From NCBI RefSeq assembly GCF_014207135.1, contig NZ_JACHCC010000010.1, forward strand, positions 1 through 64,000: DNA of 64,000 nt. The letters run 5' to 3'. The translations under genes were made by a program, and so were the position numbers. The notes under the pieces were generated by a model, which was not told the DNA's origin, did no database searches, and saw nothing but the letters and a program-made list of their open reading frames with translations. Below, one piece after another: positions 62,380 to 64,000 of the stretch (positions are counted from its first letter, which is position 1; each line of letters starts with the position of its first letter). Source of the stretch: Pedobacter cryoconitis (GTDB lineage: Bacteria > Bacteroidota > Bacteroidia > Sphingobacteriales > Sphingobacteriaceae).

Positions 62380-63165
62380 ATGGATCTGCAATTAAAAGAT
62401 AAAGTTATCATTGTTACCGGTGGGGCAAAGGGGATAGGTGAAGGTATTGTCCGCCAACTGGCAAATGAGGGGGCTGTCCCCGTCATTGTAGGTAGAAAAG
62501 AAGCTGATAATCTAAAGCTGGTTAATGAAATCACTGGAAAAGGTCAGCAGGCATTTCAGGTGGTAGCTGAACTCACACAACCAGAAAGTGCTGAAGAGAC
62601 TATCAGTGCCATTGTAAGTACTTTTGGCAGGATTGATGGTCTGGTCAATAATGCCGGAGTAAATGATGGTGTAGGTTTGGAAAATGGTAGTTATGAGGCT
62701 TTTGTAGAGAGTCTTCATAAAAATGTAATCCATTATTATCTGATGGCACAGCATGCGCTGCCTTATTTAAAGAAGACTAAAGGAGTTATTCTCAATATTG
62801 GTTCAAAAGTGGCAGACACAGGGCAGGGGGGGACATCTGCCTATGCAGCATCTAACGGAGCAAGAAATGCGCTGACAAGAGAATGGGCAGTAGAGTTGTT
62901 ACCTTACGGTATCAGGGTGAATGCAGTAATCGTAGCTGAATGTTATACTCCACTGTATCAGACCTGGATCAATTCATTACCGGATTCTGAAAAGAAACTG
63001 GAAGCTATCACCGCAAAAATTCCATTGGAGCAACGTATGACAACAGCTGAAGAAATTGCAAATGCTGCTGTTTTCTTATTGTCACCCAGGTCAAGCCATA
63101 CCACAGGACAACTGATCTATATTGATGGCGGGTATGTACATCTGGACAGGGCTATAAATTCTTAG
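62380..63165 (+). CDS. SDR dehydrogenase, probable L-fucose dehydrogenase, with Asn in place of catalytic Lys
   Basis: 261 residues. TGGAKGIG cofactor motif, LVNNAGVND, Ser142 and Tyr155 are present, but the YxxxK motif reads YAASN, with N159 at the catalytic lysine. The segment NALTREWAVELLPYGIRVNA and VAECYTPLYQTW resembles L-fucose dehydrogenases I recall. It should oxidise L-fucose (or a related sugar) to the lactone if active. It is 18 bases after the FAH gene. No lactonase or transporter gene lies in the window. Confidence 0.82.
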   Translation: MDLQLKDKVIIVTGGAKGIGEGIVRQLANEGAVPVIVGRKEADNLKLVNEITGKGQQAFQVVAELTQPESAEETISAIVSTFGRIDGLVNNAGVNDGVGLENGSYEAFVESLHKNVIHYYLMAQHALPYLKKTKGVILNIGSKVADTGQGGTSAYAASNGARNALTREWAVELLPYGIRVNAVIVAECYTPLYQTWINSLPDSEKKLEAITAKIPLEQRMTTAEEIANAAVFLLSPRSSHTTGQLIYIDGGYVHLDRAINS

Positions 63166-63192
63166 ACCGGCCGAAATTTATATATTTGCAGA

Positions 63193-63558
63193 ATGTTCAG
63201 AAGCATTCTTGTACATATTCTTATACTAACTGCACTTACTGCTAATTTCAGCCAGTTTTTTGTATACGCAGGGTTTGAGCTGAACGAAAACTATATCGTT
63301 TCTAAACTCTGCGTTAACCGCGATAAACCGCAAATGCATTGTAATGGTAAATGTTACCTGATGCGTAAATTAAAACAGGCAGAACAAAAGGAGAAAAACA
63401 GGGAGCAAAACCAGCGGATGATCTATCAGCTGGGAGTTGTTACTGAAAAACTTTCCTTTAATCCATTTGTGGCTTGTTTAGTCAGGGAATACAAGCCAGA
63501 ATTACCTTTCCGTTTGCCTGTTTATGCAGCTGATATCTTTCAGCCGCCCCAGGTATAA
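63193..63558 (+). CDS. Small exported or membrane-anchored protein with Cys cluster
   Basis: 121 residues with a hydrophobic N-terminus (about 4-28), then KLCVNRDKPQMHCNGKCYLM with three cysteines, a charged coiled segment (LKQAEQKEKNREQNQRM) and a hydrophobic C-terminal half. I recall similar small proteins just before metal-associated TonB receptors in Bacteroidota, where the C-x3-C pair may bind copper or another metal; this is from memory. The TonB receptor gene follows 99 bases downstream. Confidence 0.65.
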   Translation: MFRSILVHILILTALTANFSQFFVYAGFELNENYIVSKLCVNRDKPQMHCNGKCYLMRKLKQAEQKEKNREQNQRMIYQLGVVTEKLSFNPFVACLVREYKPELPFRLPVYAADIFQPPQV

Positions 63559-63657
63559 TCCATACCAGATAACCGGTATTAGTCAATAACCGGAAAATAC
63601 ATCCGAATGATTTTTCTTTCGGGCAATATTTCTATGGATTAAATTTTACGTTTTATA

Positions 63658-64000
63658 ATGAAGCTTTTCAGACTTATTCTGCTATTGGCTGGCTTTGCTT
63701 TTTTTGAGCAACAGGTTCAGGCACAAACTCAACCCTTAACGGGTATTATATATGATTCTCAAACCAAACAGGCACTGGCTGGTGTGAGTATCAAATCTTC
63801 AGCTAACAAATTACTGACCGTATCGGATAAAAACGGGCAGTTCAGAATTGAAAATACAAATGACGATCATTTTCTGAGGTTTATCCTGATTGGTTTTAAA
63901 CCCCAGCTTGTCGATTACAGTAAAAAAGAAGGGATACTGAATATACAACTGGATGCAGACGAATCTAATTTGAATGAGGTTCGTGTTACAGGTTTTGCCG
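63658..64000 (+). CDS. TonB-dependent receptor, N-terminal part (cut by window end)
   Basis: The first 114 codons are present and the frame is still open at the window end. It begins with a signal peptide (MKLFRLILLLAGFAFF ... QVQAQ) and a carboxypeptidase-regulatory-like domain (LTGIIYDSQTKQALAGVSIK, then FILIGFKPQLVDYS), ending as it approaches the plug (NLNEVRVTGFA). This is the usual start of a Bacteroidota TonB receptor. The Cys-rich small protein upstream suggests a metal or metallophore substrate, unproven. Confidence 0.85.
   Translation, partial: MKLFRLILLLAGFAFFEQQVQAQTQPLTGIIYDSQTKQALAGVSIKSSANKLLTVSDKNGQFRIENTNDDHFLRFILIGFKPQLVDYSKKEGILNIQLDADESNLNEVRVTGFA

Overview
The window looks like the chromosome of a Bacteroidota bacterium of the Sphingobacteriaceae type (Pedobacter-like). 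The support is in the sequence: several TonB-dependent receptors with N-terminal carboxypeptidase-regulatory-like domains, a SusC/SusD pair, a DUF4249 lipoprotein partner, a hybrid regulator with an AraC output domain, a TAnnTTTG-type promoter and few Shine-Dalgarno sequences. No rRNA, CRISPR array, phage or intact insertion sequence was seen. The only RNA gene recognised is a slightly odd tRNA-Cys at 17.9 kb. The left edge cuts into an N-terminally truncated nuclease-like gene and the right edge cuts a TonB-dependent receptor.

Layout. 0.07-0.98 kb: decapitated nuclease-like gene. 1.1-9.7 kb: a tightly packed six-gene operon with a membrane Ser/Thr kinase, an FhaA-like protein, a 29-residue membrane peptide, a membrane PP2C phosphatase, a single-chain SEDS (RodA/FtsW) plus penicillin-binding-protein fusion, and an FHA protein. 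It reads as a Bacteroidota counterpart of the mycobacterial pknB-pbpA-rodA-pstP-fhaB-fhaA locus. 9.8-12.9 kb: TonB receptor plus DUF4249 lipoprotein. 13-18 kb: hypothetical protein, thioredoxin, SWI/SNF helicase, tRNA-Cys. 18.6-25.9 kb: ECF sigma factor, DUF1345 membrane protein, Oar-like receptor, HAD phosphatase, small proteins and a CDGSH protein that ends inside a perfect 64-nt palindrome shared with the convergent gene. 26-36.9 kb: carbohydrate locus (DUF1080 protein, sugar kinase, hybrid regulator lacking its phospho-histidine, SusC, SusD, GH65 glycosidase). 36.9-39.8 kb: lipoprotein, polytopic membrane protein, histidine kinase and NarL-type regulator. 39.9-42 kb: duplicated beta-domain protein and a HipA-like kinase/DUF3037 pair. 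42-44.6 kb: M1 aminopeptidase.

44.7-51 kb: complete suf iron-sulfur operon (sufB, C, D, S, E, a SufT-like MIP18 protein and a SufR-like repressor), with a promoter whose upstream box lies in a 14-bp inverted repeat. 51.1-56.2 kb: a full-length LanB-type dehydratase, a LytTR two-component system, and a 57-residue Thr-rich, cysteine-free peptide that looks like its substrate. 56.2-57.5 kb: a non-coding repeat element, a SYLF protein and a frameshifted small gene. 57.5-63.2 kb: an AraC-controlled cluster for non-phosphorylative L-fucose-type (6-deoxy-sugar) catabolism, whose regulator leader is duplicated in inverted orientation in front of an internal gene.

The best candidates for something new are the kinase/phosphatase/FHA/SEDS-PBP operon and the LanB locus with a Cys-free precursor. 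Function names come from motifs read by eye; no database search or structure prediction was run.
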